This document shows positions 34,139 through 42,940 of a stretch of 64,000 bases of DNA, one piece after another. Source of the stretch: CAIRDP01 sp037138335 (GTDB taxonomy: Bacteria; Bacteroidota; Bacteroidia; Bacteroidales; FEN-979); assembly GCA_037138335.1 (NCBI GenBank), contig JBAXIO010000016.1, positions 27,649-91,648 on the forward strand. The letters are read 5' to 3'. The notes beneath the pieces are model-generated. The model was not told the DNA's origin. It did not search any database and saw nothing but the letters and a program-made list of their open reading frames with translations. Numbering within the stretch: the stretch's first letter is position 1; each line of letters begins with the position of its first letter. Made by a program: the position numbers and the translations under genes.

Positions 34139-35176
34139 TTATTGCGGCCACCCGGTTTTAATCGTCCCGTTCCTGATACCGCTAATCACGTTATTCAGTG
34201 CTACTTTAATGCTGTCGGGGATCTGTGAGTTGAAATTATGAAAAGGGGCTATCCCCACCCCTCCGTTATCGAGAGTGCCGTGTACAATAGTCCCCCCTGA
34301 AAAATGATTGTAATAGAAACTCCGTACCAGGCCGTATGTCATATTACCAAGGCCTTTCATACAGGAAGTCAGCAAGACAGGGCCAATTGCCGGGATTGAA
34401 TAAAACTGGTCCACATCCACGCCCATGGCATATTTCCCGGCTTCTTTCACTTTATACAGGGCCCCGTTGCCTGTTATTCCTCCAAAAGCGAAAATAGTAC
34501 TTACGTTTTGCTTAAGGAGGCTGTCGGCCAGCCTTACACCCTGCAGCGAATCATTAAAAGAAGTGGCAAAATACCCCAGTACGCCAACATTCTTTTGATA
34601 AATGCTGTCGAAGTATGCTACTCCATGGGTATAACTTACCGAGAACTGGCGGATCTCAGGGATATCCACCCCCGCCACAAATCCGGCAACAGGGGTTGAC
34701 TGGTTTTGTTTAAAGGCCCAGTAGGCCGCAAGAAAACCACAGGGAAATGAACTTTGGTCAACGTCGAATACCGCACACTGGAGGTTGGCCGGAGGCGAAG
34801 CCATGGAATAGTCGATTATGATGAAATCAGTTTTCGGATTTGCCGCAGCGGCAGCAATAGTCGCCTGAGCTGCATCGTAGCTCGAAGTGATGATAAGGTT
34901 ATAGCCGTTGGCGATAAAATAATTGATATTCGCTGCAAAATCGGCAGCTGTCGGGGTTTCGCGCGCCTGGCACAGTATGGGGAAATCGTAGGCTATTTGC
35001 TGCAAGCCGGCAAGGATGGCATGGTTAAACCCGGCGTCGTTGAACCCGGTAATGCCTCCTACAAGCCCTACCTTTAAAATACTCTGGGGAACCGGATCCT
35101 TCACTTTAAGGCAGGATGTCATCACCGTGACACAAACAAGAATGACACAGGATAGCAAAATAATATACTTTTTCAT
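34139..35176 (-). CDS. BMP-family (Med-like) substrate-binding lipoprotein
   Basis: I use the ATG at 35176 (MKKYIILLSC), which gives a lipoprotein signal with lipobox Cys22 (VMTSC); an upstream start at 35224 adds 16 unlikely residues. The mature 320 residues have the BMP/PnrA pattern: LKVGLVGGITGFNDAGFNHA, then YNLIITSSYDAAQATIAAAA and TIFAFGGITGNGALYKVKE. BMP proteins bind nucleosides or related ligands for ABC uptake. No permease or ATPase lies nearby, so the partner transporter is elsewhere or absent. Confidence 0.85.
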   Translation of the reverse strand: MKKYIILLSCVILVCVTVMTSCLKVKDPVPQSILKVGLVGGITGFNDAGFNHAILAGLQQIAYDFPILCQARETPTAADFAANINYFIANGYNLIITSSYDAAQATIAAAAANPKTDFIIIDYSMASPPANLQCAVFDVDQSSFPCGFLAAYWAFKQNQSTPVAGFVAGVDIPEIRQFSVSYTHGVAYFDSIYQKNVGVLGYFATSFNDSLQGVRLADSLLKQNVSTIFAFGGITGNGALYKVKEAGKYAMGVDVDQFYSIPAIGPVLLTSCMKGLGNMTYGLVRSFYYNHFSGGTIVHGTLDNGGVGIAPFHNFNSQIPDSIKVALNNVISGIRNGTIKTGWPQ

Positions 35177-35264
35177 ATTCGATTTTGCATTTATTTGAGA
35201 TTGTAAAATTACGTATAATTGCAACGTTGAATGATCCGGAGTCTTTACGATTTATAGATAGACG

Positions 35265-35678
35265 ATGAAAACATTTAGGTCAAAAGTGGATACCTGGCTG
35301 CTGGCCACACTGATCATCTTACTTGGAGGTACCGCATCACTCATGGCTTATGAAAGGATATGGTTCATGATGGTTTCCATTATGCTTATTGCAGGGTTCA
35401 TAAGCTACATGCTGTTCAACACCATCTATAGAATCTCCGGTAAAACCCTTATCATCAGGAGCGGTTTCCTTTCAAGGCAAACGATTGAGATCGGAAGTAT
35501 TACGAGGATCTCCGAATCAAACGACATCATTACTTCCCCGGCCGCGTCACTCGACAGGCTGGAGATCATTTACGGCAAGCGCAAACGTATCCTTGTTTCC
35601 CCCAGGGACAAAACCGGGTTCATAAAAGAACTCAGCCTGGTAAACCCGGGAATTGAAGTCCGCATGAAGAAAAAATAA
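35265..35678 (+). CDS. Small membrane protein with bacterial PH-like domain
   Basis: The 137-residue protein has two hydrophobic helices (about 12-30 and 33-50). A short beta-rich PH-like domain follows: YRISGKTLIIRSGFLSRQ, then IEIGSITRISES and RILVSPRDKTGFIKEL. This is the usual shape of bacterial PH (DUF304-type) membrane proteins. Its role is unknown. It is transcribed away from the BMP gene and followed by a hairpin terminator shared with the convergent lipoprotein gene. Confidence 0.75.
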   Translation: MKTFRSKVDTWLLATLIILLGGTASLMAYERIWFMMVSIMLIAGFISYMLFNTIYRISGKTLIIRSGFLSRQTIEIGSITRISESNDIITSPAASLDRLEIIYGKRKRILVSPRDKTGFIKELSLVNPGIEVRMKKK

Positions 35679-35771
35679 ATTGATCTGTGGCTGCGGATGA
35701 CATCCGCCGTAAACTGAACGTATTTCCGCTTTGCGCTGTTCAGGCTATTCGCTCATCCTCCTCTGACAAGG

Positions 35772-35807
35772 CAAAAAAAAAGGCCCGGAAAACCGAGCCC
35801 TTTTTTT
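35772..35807. terminator. Bidirectional rho-independent terminator
   Basis: GGCCCGG (35782-35788), loop AAAA, and CCGAGCC (35793-35799) form a stem with one mismatch. It is flanked by an A-run on the left and seven T on the right. It ends the PH-domain gene on the plus strand and the small lipoprotein gene on the minus strand. It is the clearest intrinsic terminator in the window. Confidence 0.85.
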
Positions 35808-35824
35808 AATAAGTAATTTAAGAA

Positions 35825-36109
35825 TTACTTCTTGGCTTTCTTAGCAGGTTTTGCAGCCTTAGCAGGTTTAATCAGGTGTTTCTTAACTGAATCCTGATGT
35901 GCAATTGAATCAGCTACTTTTTTCTGAGCAGCCTGAACTTTAGCGATTGAATCAGCAATTCTCTGCTGTTCAGCCTGAACCTTAGCCATTGAATCGGCAA
36001 CCTTGGTTGAGTCAGCAATTCTCTTTGCTTCGATTTCTTTTGCGCTTGGGCCGCATGAGGTCATGAACCCTACAGCAGCGATAACTAATACTAATGCAAG
36101 TTTTTTCAT
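35825..36109 (-). CDS. Small lipoprotein with coiled-coil repeats and Lys-rich C-terminus
   Basis: The 94-residue product has a lipobox at GFMTSC (Cys19). Repeats of about 14 residues follow (RIADSIAKVQAAQKK and variants of ADSxAKVQ), consistent with a coiled coil, then a C-terminal Lys/Ala/Pro tail ending KKAKK. This architecture is reminiscent of Braun's lipoprotein Lpp: N-terminal lipid, helix, terminal Lys. Covalent peptidoglycan attachment is speculation. The strong terminator and clear -7 box suggest a highly expressed single gene. Confidence 0.8.
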   Translation of the reverse strand: MKKLALVLVIAAVGFMTSCGPSAKEIEAKRIADSTKVADSMAKVQAEQQRIADSIAKVQAAQKKVADSIAHQDSVKKHLIKPAKAAKPAKKAKK

Positions 36110-36137
36110 TTGTTTATTGATTTTTTAAATTCGGCTG

Positions 36138-36145
36138 CAAAGATA
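36138..36145 (-). promoter_or_regulatory. Putative -7 box of the small lipoprotein gene
   Basis: The minus strand reads TATCTTTG (TAnnTTTG), 28 bases before the ATG. It is embedded in a very AT-rich 100-base region (36110-36210) that holds no gene. Confidence 0.55.
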
Positions 36146-36353
36146 TATAGAATATTTTAACAAATTTTAACTTTTAACAAAAAAAAATAAAAAAAATGCG
36201 TTTTGTTGAATTTTTATACACTTTTACTAAGAATTTATCACTTAAAACAGGAATAAGATGCCATTAATGCATCATCCTTGCATAATTTTCATCAACTTTA
36301 TTACAATCACAACGACCCTCATATACCTTACGATTTTTCCCGTTCTTTGCATA

Positions 36354-37118
36354 ATGCCTCTCTATCTCGCCTCGATAAATTCGGGAAGCAACGGAAACTG
36401 TTATTATATAGGTAATGAAACAGAGGCCGTGCTCATCGATGCCGGTATTTCCTGCCGTGAAACCGAGCACAGGATGGCCAGGCTGGGATTAAACATTAAG
36501 AAAGTCAGGGCCATTTTTATCACCCACGAGCATACCGACCATACAAGGGGTGTTGAAGTTCTTTCACGCAAGCACGGTATTATAGTATACATAACAGCCG
36601 CAACCCATAGGAGCAGCCGCCTGATGCTTTCCCCCGAACTGTACAGGAACTTTAGCTCGGGCGACCTGGTAGGGATAGGGGACCTTAAGGTATTTCCCTT
36701 CCCCAAGCAGCACGATGCCTGCGAGCCCCATAGTTTTACTGTAAGCTACGGGGGGGTCACAGCAGGGGTATTTACTGATATCGGATCGGGCTGCGAGCAC
36801 GTACTGCATCATTTTGCACAATGTAATGCCGCCTTCCTGGAAGCCAATTACGATGAGAAGATGCTTGAAAACGGCCGTTACCCCCTTCATCTGAAACGCC
36901 GCATCCGCTCATTGAAAGGCCACCTCTCGAACGGGCAGGCCCTGGAAATCTTTACCAGGCACAGGTCCCCTCAGATGAAACTCCTGCTGCTTTCCCACCT
37001 TTCGGCCGAAAACAACCATCCCCAGCTGGCGTACAATGTATTCCACGCTCATGCAAACGGGACAAAGATCGTTGTAGCATCACGGCATGTAGAAAGCGAA
37101 GTGTATATGATATCGTAA
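36354..37118 (+). CDS. MBL-fold metallo-hydrolase (YycJ/WalJ-like)
   Basis: The 254-residue cytoplasmic protein has the metallo-beta-lactamase motif THEHTDHTRG and an N-terminal strand pair SINSGSNGNCYYIG. Later metal-ligand regions are FTDIGSG, LEANYDEKML and LLSHLSAENNHP. This pattern fits the YycJ/WalJ subgroup of nuclease-like MBL proteins. The ATG at 36354 (MPLYLASINSGSNG) matches the family; an upstream frame to 36258 adds 32 hydrophobic residues and is less likely. Confidence 0.88.
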   Translation: MPLYLASINSGSNGNCYYIGNETEAVLIDAGISCRETEHRMARLGLNIKKVRAIFITHEHTDHTRGVEVLSRKHGIIVYITAATHRSSRLMLSPELYRNFSSGDLVGIGDLKVFPFPKQHDACEPHSFTVSYGGVTAGVFTDIGSGCEHVLHHFAQCNAAFLEANYDEKMLENGRYPLHLKRRIRSLKGHLSNGQALEIFTRHRSPQMKLLLLSHLSAENNHPQLAYNVFHAHANGTKIVVASRHVESEVYMIS

Positions 37119-37188
37119 TGAGGTTACCAGCTAATCGCTTTATATCGCAACAGGCTGAGGAATATACATAAATTCGCCTGAGGCACAC

Positions 37189-37659
37189 TTACTTCTCCTT
37201 TGCAATCGCCTTTTCCAGGTCTTCATCAATACCTTTGGCAGTAAGCAGGTCCTGTTTCTTTTCGGGGTAGAACGAAGCCGGGAGTATCTGAATATTCATA
37301 GCCAGGAGCAGGTGGTCTACGATGATCAACAACAGGGTCCCTATAAACGGGAGGGGAATAAGCATAAAAGGCACCACAACCCCTGTCCCCCTGAGGATAT
37401 CTATCATCTGGTGCTTAAACTGTTTTTTCTCGGCCCGGCTTATCTTTTCCTTGCGTATGTATTTGGTAAGGACGGCAAACGCTTCCCTGGTTTCCACAGC
37501 CTCGCCCTTAAAACCGGCCGAATACCTTGATGCCTCCCCCATGAATGCCCTGGCATAACGGGTAATTTCATCCCTTACCCCGGGCAGGGTAAAAATACGG
37601 AGGAAATAATTGATCATCCCCCGCCGGAACGCAATCAGCCTGTAAGTATTCTTTTTCAC
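37189..37659 (-). CDS. LETM1-like membrane protein (tentative)
   Basis: The 156-residue protein has an amphipathic N-terminal half and a lysine-rich stretch (RKEKISRAEKKQFKHQMIDI). A hydrophobic segment follows (VVVPFMLIPLPFIGTLLLII), then LLLAMNIQILPASFYPEKK. The order basic helix, proline-containing hydrophobic segment, then LPxxFYPEKK recalls the LETM1 core, but the match is weak. Alternatively it is simply a small membrane protein of unknown role. It stands alone between the MBL gene and a small plus-strand gene. Confidence 0.6.
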   Translation of the reverse strand: MKKNTYRLIAFRRGMINYFLRIFTLPGVRDEITRYARAFMGEASRYSAGFKGEAVETREAFAVLTKYIRKEKISRAEKKQFKHQMIDILRGTGVVVPFMLIPLPFIGTLLLIIVDHLLLAMNIQILPASFYPEKKQDLLTAKGIDEDLEKAIAKEK

Positions 37660-37795
37660 CTTAATTATACCCGGGAATAATATCCGCAGGCTTAATATGA
37701 TCCTTCAATGTCAGTAAGTATTTTCCGAAGTTACAGGAATTAATCGTATCTTGGTGAAATAACGAAGAAATACAATCTACACGGAAAATCGAAAA

Positions 37796-38026
37796 ATGAA
37801 AAAAACCACGCTGGAATACAGGATGATGCTTGAACATAACCGCTTAAAGATACCCAATGCAAAATTAGAAACCGGCTCAGTAACGGGCTTGTTTCCCATT
37901 ATTCTCGATGGTGGAAGAACCACAATATTCATTTCGGACCTTACCAAGGAAGCCGAAACTAGAGAGCGCTATAATTTACGAAGGGACAGCCGGCTTAATA
38001 TATTCACCAAGAAACCCAAAGTTTAA
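37796..38026 (+). CDS. Small orphan protein, paralogue of 55224
   Basis: The 76-residue basic, soluble protein has the core TGSVTGLFPIILDGGRTTIF and then a charged helix (KEAETRERYNLRR). The gene at 55224 encodes a 72-residue relative with TGSLTGKYPIILNDGRTIIY. By hand alignment 22 of 44 positions are identical. I recognise no family. Both genes point at the 3' end of a T9SS-protein gene, here after 72 bases. Confidence 0.7.
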   Translation: MKKTTLEYRMMLEHNRLKIPNAKLETGSVTGLFPIILDGGRTTIFISDLTKEAETRERYNLRRDSRLNIFTKKPKV

Positions 38027-38098
38027 TTTCATTCCCTTTTTATTGGCTGATTGCCAATGACTCTGAACAAGCATATCCCTGGAACACAGGTATGACTG

Positions 38099-41000
38099 TT
38101 AAATCTTCTCAAATTTAACAGTCGTGTTATTCTCAAGTTTTATCATGTAAACCCCCGGAGCAAAAGTGTTTGTGGGAACAACCGTCTTTTCAAGCAGGTT
38201 CCCTTTGAATACCACCTGTCCTTCCTGGTTTACTATGTCAAACCTGATAATTTGCCTGTTATCTTTTAATTCAACAGTTAATTCATTCCTGGCAGGATTA
38301 GGATAAACCCTGATCACAGCCTGGTTTGCCGCAGCGACTATGCCAACGTTTGTGACCGAGATGATGTTGGACGGCTGGGAACTGCATACATCCAGGATGA
38401 CAACAACATAATAATCCCCGTTTATTGTAACCGTATAATTTTTCCCGTTTGCGCCAATGATAGCACCACTCTGGTTATACCACTGGTTGCCTGATGCCGC
38501 GCTGGAAGTCAGGATAAATCCGTTCTGGCTGATTGAAGGGGTGGGAGGTGTCACCGGTTGGGGGTTGATCACAACATCCGCCGAGGGAAGCGAAATGCAG
38601 CCGGAAGTTCCGTCAGCTACGAGAAAATTATAGGTTCCGGGAAAAATTGCGGAAATAATTGTACTTGTTCCGGTTCCAGAGTATCCTCCGGGGTACAGGG
38701 TCCACGTTCCCGACGCAGGTAACCCGCTTAGCATCACGCTGCCCGTTTCCCAGGTACATGTTGGCTGGGTGATAATTCCTACTAAAGGGGCAGGAGGTGG
38801 CTGTGGCAGGGCATCGATGAGCACATTGTCTGAAGGCAGTGAAGTGCAGCCTGAAGTTCCATCGGTCACAGTGAAATTGTACGATCCCGGTGAGAGGCCC
38901 GTGACGGTGGCCGTGGTGCCTGTTCCGGTATACCCGCCCGGGTTAACCGTCCATGTACCGCTTGAAGGCAGTCCCGATAATGCCACGCTGCCGCCAGGGA
39001 CGGTGCATGTGGGCTGGGTTATCTGGCCTATAACGGGCGCTGCCGGCAGTGTGCATAAAACATATACCGGCGTTTCCCATAGCCCCCTTCCGAAGGTTGC
39101 AGCTCTTAATATGCTGTTTTGCGGATTGGAAGCATAGTAGATCTCAATTTCGCCAATTTTTACATTCGGCAAGCCTGTATTGTATGGGATCCAGTTATCG
39201 GTCCCCTTTTTAAAATAAACACCAAGTTCGGTGCCTGCATACAACTGGACTTCGCTGACCGATTGTTTATTCTGGACTATGGCGTAGGCCGGAATCGGAG
39301 GTAAACCGCCGGAAATATTGGTCCAGGTAGTCCCTCCGTTAGTTGACTCATATACTTTATAGGCATTGTAACCGCTCAATGTAACCCAGAGGGTGTTCTC
39401 ATCATTGTTTTTTACAGCTATATATGTTATACTGCCGGAGCCCACAGGCAAGGTCCCGGTAATTTCAGCCCAGGAAGCCCCTCCATTGGTTGTCGACCAT
39501 ATTTTATACGGAGAGGCAACATACAACACCTGGGGGTTTGAGACTGCAATAGCCATGGAACGGATCTTATCGGAATTGTTCATGGTGGATATCTTGGTCC
39601 AGATGGTCCCCCTGTTGGTTGTTTTCCAGATGTCGGCGTATCCGGCATACAGTACCTGGGGGTTTGACGGGTCTATAATATAGGGTGTCACCCATGCCCC
39701 GCTTCCTGCGCCGGAAGGCTGGATATTTGTTGATGAACCCCAATGGTTCATGGTCAGGGAGATCTGCCCGTTAACATAAGTGCCATACTGAATATTTACG
39801 TTTGAATAATCAATCAGGCATTCCATTCCGTCACCGCCTTTGACATCACTCCAGCTTCCACCCGAGAGTAGTTTTGTCCCATTATCCTGCAAACCGGTAA
39901 TTGTTTCATTTGCAACTGTTTGAGAGACACCGAGTTTATACATTTGGCTGATCACGATCCCGTTAGTTTTATTAGTCCAGCCTGTTCCGCTATTTGTCGA
40001 AAGGTAGATACCTCCATCGTTGGTTTCGAATAAATCGCCGTTGGGCCTGAAAGCCAGATTATGTTTATCGGCATGGACTGCCGGCACACCATCCCCCCAC
40101 CAATGGTTGACAATAGACCAGGAGGTCCCACCGTTGGTTGATCGCCATGTATTTACACCTCCCACCAGAAGGGTATTTGCATCTGAGGGTGAAACGGCAA
40201 GGCATAAATCATACCAGCCTTGCCCCCCCGAATCACCCCCATTGGAATTCCATCCAAGCAGGTTCATGGTAGTACCCGCAAAAACCTGGGTATATGATGC
40301 GCCACTGTTTGCAGATATATATATAGCATAAAGTCCGCTGGCTGAATTTGCCGCTACTGCATAAACCAGGGCCGGTGAATTCGGAGAAACACCGAGCTCA
40401 ATCCTGTAAGCACCTGCATCGCTGAAAGCCTGGGTCCATGTTGATCCTCCGTTGGAAGAGACATAGATTCTGCCATTGGTGGTTGAGCCATACAGAATGT
40501 TGAAATTCCCCGGCTGATATTCCATATCAATAAAATTGGTAGAAGTAAGCAGGGTATTCCACGATGATCCCCCGTTTGCAGTCTTATAAACACCATTTGT
40601 AGTAGCGGCAAGAATGGTCTGATTATTACCGGGGTCCAGCAATAAACGGTTCACCATTTTATTATCCGGGAGAAGGTAGGTAAGCCCGGTTGTATTCCAT
40701 GTTGCCCCGCCGTTTGTCGACTTCAGCACGCCAATACTGCGGTTGTCCCAATGATCCCTGTCGCCGGTGGCGATATAAATGGTATTTGTAGTTGCATAAT
40801 CTGTAGGGATAACGATATCGCTAACGGCAAGTGCATCGAGGGAACTGGTAAGACAGGTCCAGCTTGACCCGTTATTCGTGGTAACCCATAAGCCACCGGA
40901 AGCTGCACCAATCCAATATGTATTAATATCGGAAGGGTGAAAGGCGATGCAGTTGATACGGCCTATTCCTGCATAGCCGCCGGGAGTGCTGCTTGTCCCA

Positions 41001-41362
41001 AGGCAGGTCCAGTTAGCAGGGGTTTCCGGCCTGTTTGGGAAATTTGAGATCAGGTACTGATCATAGACTTCCTGGGCGGTCTGTGCCGGGAATTCACCTG
41101 TTGCCGGGTTGATTTGGGTTTCCATTTCATATTCCCAGCGTTTAAACTGTTTCCAGCCAACAGCTTTCTTCTGAACCCCATTTTCAGTATACACTCCATT
41201 GTCAACATTAAAAGGCGCCCAGTATTCATTGAATGCAGACCGGTAATCATAAAAAGTCAGCTGCCCTTTAGATTTGTTCCCGGGCAAATTTTTCAACCAG
41301 GCCTGTGGATACAACATGGAAGTAAAAACCACAAATACTGACAGCAGAAAGATCTTTTTCAT
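38099..41362 (-). CDS. Secreted BNR/sialidase-like beta-propeller protein with T9SS sorting domain
   Basis: The 1087-residue exported protein has a signal peptide (to near LYPQ). A long series of beta-propeller-type repeats follows (TNNGSSWTCL, TNGGATWNTT, ANGGSSWNTL, each SxDxGxxW/BNR-like), covering ~150-770. Two tandem ~76-residue repeats come next (TQPTCTVPGGSVALSGLP and TQPTCTWETGSVMLSGLP), then a T9SS type A C-terminal domain (VIRVYPNPARNELTVEL to VKFEKI). T9SS cargo is exported across the outer membrane and attached or released. I use the ATG at 41362 because the next 20 residues form the signal; a start at 41434 would add 24 residues. Confidence 0.9.
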   Translation of the reverse strand: MKKIFLLSVFVVFTSMLYPQAWLKNLPGNKSKGQLTFYDYRSAFNEYWAPFNVDNGVYTENGVQKKAVGWKQFKRWEYEMETQINPATGEFPAQTAQEVYDQYLISNFPNRPETPANWTCLGTSSTPGGYAGIGRINCIAFHPSDINTYWIGAASGGLWVTTNNGSSWTCLTSSLDALAVSDIVIPTDYATTNTIYIATGDRDHWDNRSIGVLKSTNGGATWNTTGLTYLLPDNKMVNRLLLDPGNNQTILAATTNGVYKTANGGSSWNTLLTSTNFIDMEYQPGNFNILYGSTTNGRIYVSSNGGSTWTQAFSDAGAYRIELGVSPNSPALVYAVAANSASGLYAIYISANSGASYTQVFAGTTMNLLGWNSNGGDSGGQGWYDLCLAVSPSDANTLLVGGVNTWRSTNGGTSWSIVNHWWGDGVPAVHADKHNLAFRPNGDLFETNDGGIYLSTNSGTGWTNKTNGIVISQMYKLGVSQTVANETITGLQDNGTKLLSGGSWSDVKGGDGMECLIDYSNVNIQYGTYVNGQISLTMNHWGSSTNIQPSGAGSGAWVTPYIIDPSNPQVLYAGYADIWKTTNRGTIWTKISTMNNSDKIRSMAIAVSNPQVLYVASPYKIWSTTNGGASWAEITGTLPVGSGSITYIAVKNNDENTLWVTLSGYNAYKVYESTNGGTTWTNISGGLPPIPAYAIVQNKQSVSEVQLYAGTELGVYFKKGTDNWIPYNTGLPNVKIGEIEIYYASNPQNSILRAATFGRGLWETPVYVLCTLPAAPVIGQITQPTCTVPGGSVALSGLPSSGTWTVNPGGYTGTGTTATVTGLSPGSYNFTVTDGTSGCTSLPSDNVLIDALPQPPPAPLVGIITQPTCTWETGSVMLSGLPASGTWTLYPGGYSGTGTSTIISAIFPGTYNFLVADGTSGCISLPSADVVINPQPVTPPTPSISQNGFILTSSAASGNQWYNQSGAIIGANGKNYTVTINGDYYVVVILDVCSSQPSNIISVTNVGIVAAANQAVIRVYPNPARNELTVELKDNRQIIRFDIVNQEGQVVFKGNLLEKTVVPTNTFAPGVYMIKLENNTTVKFEKI

Positions 41363-41528
41363 AACTTTATTTTTTGAATATGCGGCTGGAGAGGAAGAAG
41401 GGGTGTTACAGCCCGGCTTAAATAAACGCATCATAACAGCCCCTCAAATTTATAAAAAATTAGCGAAATGCCGGTCACAGGCTGAAACCTTTTTGCGTTT
41501 TATTCATCTAATTGAAAAACCCTTAACA

Positions 41529-41681
41529 ATGTCCCTCCTGAGAGTAATCCTTTGTATCCTATTCCCCCCCCTGGCTGTCATCGACAAAGGTTGCGGCTCG
41601 GTATTGCTGGTATTCATACTCACCTGCTGCGGCTGGGTCCCCGGTGTCATTGCAGCCCTGCTGATAGTGACAAGGAGCTGA
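41529..41681 (+). CDS. Pmp3/YqaE-family (UPF0057) membrane peptide, copy 1
   Basis: The 50-residue protein consists of two hydrophobic helices with the family pattern ILFPPLAV near the start, DKGCGSV in the turn and LTCCGWVPGVIAALLIV in the second helix. Pmp3/YqaE peptides influence membrane potential and salt tolerance in other organisms; a role here is inferred only. A second gene at 48508 encodes a product identical at 45 of 50 residues. The ATG at 41529 begins at the usual family position; a longer in-frame extension is not credible. Confidence 0.85.
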   Translation: MSLLRVILCILFPPLAVIDKGCGSVLLVFILTCCGWVPGVIAALLIVTRS

Positions 41682-41747
41682 AACTTTCCTATCTTTATCC
41701 TCTGGTTTTCAGATCCGCTACCGGGGGCAATAACAGATAAACTGAAC

Positions 41748-42851
41748 ATGCAAAATAGAATTCTTAAAGCCGTTTTTCCGGGTAAATACATCCAGGGTCA
41801 ACACGCCCTTGAGCAGTTACCCTTACTGGTTAAACTTTTAGGCAGCAAAGGCTTGGTATTAGCTTCACCAACAGCCAAACATAAGATTCTTCCTTCTTAC
41901 TCTTTTATGACTGCGGATGACATTCTCCGAGTCGAAGAATTCGGGGGTGAATGCTGTGAATCGGAACTGAAGCGTACAGGTCGTATTATCAGCAGGAATA
42001 AGATCGATATCCTCATCGGCATGGGAGGAGGCAAGGTCATCGACACGGCAAAGATAGCCGCCGACCGGGCCGGGATCCCGGTGATCATTGTTCCGACCAT
42101 TGCATCCACCGATGCACCTTGCAGCGGCTGTGCCGTTATTTATTCCGACCAGGGGGTATTCGAAACAGTATATTATCAGAAGATGAACCCGCAGGTGGTG
42201 CTGGTCGATATGAATGTGATTGCCATGGCACCCAGCCGCTTCCTGGTCTCCGGCATGGGTGATGCCCTTGCTACCTGGTTCGAAGCCCGGTCCTGCGACC
42301 GCACCCACTCTCCCAATGAATGCGGGGGATACAGCACCATGGCCGGTTTAAGTCTTGCAAAACTCTGTTATGAAACGCTTTTGCTCTATGGGAAGTCTGC
42401 AAAAACCGACAATGAGAATCATTGTATTACACCGGCCCTGAGCCGTATTGTGGAAGCCAACATTCTCCTGAGCGGTTTAGGCTTTGAGAGTTCGGGGCTT
42501 GCGGCAGCCCATTCGGTGCATAACGGGCTGACCGCCCTGGCAGAAACCCATGCATTCTATCACGGAGAGAAAGTTGCCTTTGGCGTTCTGACCGGCCTGC
42601 ACCTGAACGGCGCCCCGGCTGAGGAAACTGACACAGTGTATGCGTTCTGCGAAAAAATCGGCTTGCCTACAACGCTCAATGACATCGGCCTCAGGAAGAT
42701 CAGCAGGACCAGGCTGATGCAGGCAGCTGAGAAAGCCTGTGCACCGGCCGAGGGCATACATCACGAGCCCCTGGATATTACCCCTGAGAAAGTGCTTGAA
42801 GCCATGATCGCTGCCGATGCCATGGGAAAAAGCAGGAAAAAAACAGGCTAA
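41748..42851 (+). CDS. gldA: Glycerol dehydrogenase
   Basis: A zinc-type member of the iron-containing alcohol dehydrogenase superfamily that oxidises glycerol to dihydroxyacetone with NAD. Motifs are the NAD-site GMGGGKVIDTAK, the STDAPCSGCAVIY segment, GMGDALATWFEA and SSGLAAAHSVHNGLT with a metal-ligand His. HGEKVAFG supplies the second His. At 367 residues it is full length. It stands alone, with no dihydroxyacetone kinase nearby. Confidence 0.93.
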   Translation: MQNRILKAVFPGKYIQGQHALEQLPLLVKLLGSKGLVLASPTAKHKILPSYSFMTADDILRVEEFGGECCESELKRTGRIISRNKIDILIGMGGGKVIDTAKIAADRAGIPVIIVPTIASTDAPCSGCAVIYSDQGVFETVYYQKMNPQVVLVDMNVIAMAPSRFLVSGMGDALATWFEARSCDRTHSPNECGGYSTMAGLSLAKLCYETLLLYGKSAKTDNENHCITPALSRIVEANILLSGLGFESSGLAAAHSVHNGLTALAETHAFYHGEKVAFGVLTGLHLNGAPAEETDTVYAFCEKIGLPTTLNDIGLRKISRTRLMQAAEKACAPAEGIHHEPLDITPEKVLEAMIAADAMGKSRKKTG

Positions 42852-42940
42852 TGAGCGGCAACCTGGCGGGCCGTAAAATACAATCACTAATTTCGCCATT
42901 TCAAACCGGTAATAAAGCGAAGCTATAATATATAACCCAT

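Noticed and set aside
36258..36353. 32-codon N-terminal extension of the MBL-fold gene
   Set aside because: The extension is hydrophobic and not part of the family; the ATG at 36354 gives the conserved N-terminus.
37796..38026. Small paralogues as toxin-antitoxin genes
   Set aside because: Each is a lone gene without a co-transcribed partner and shows no toxin or antitoxin motif.
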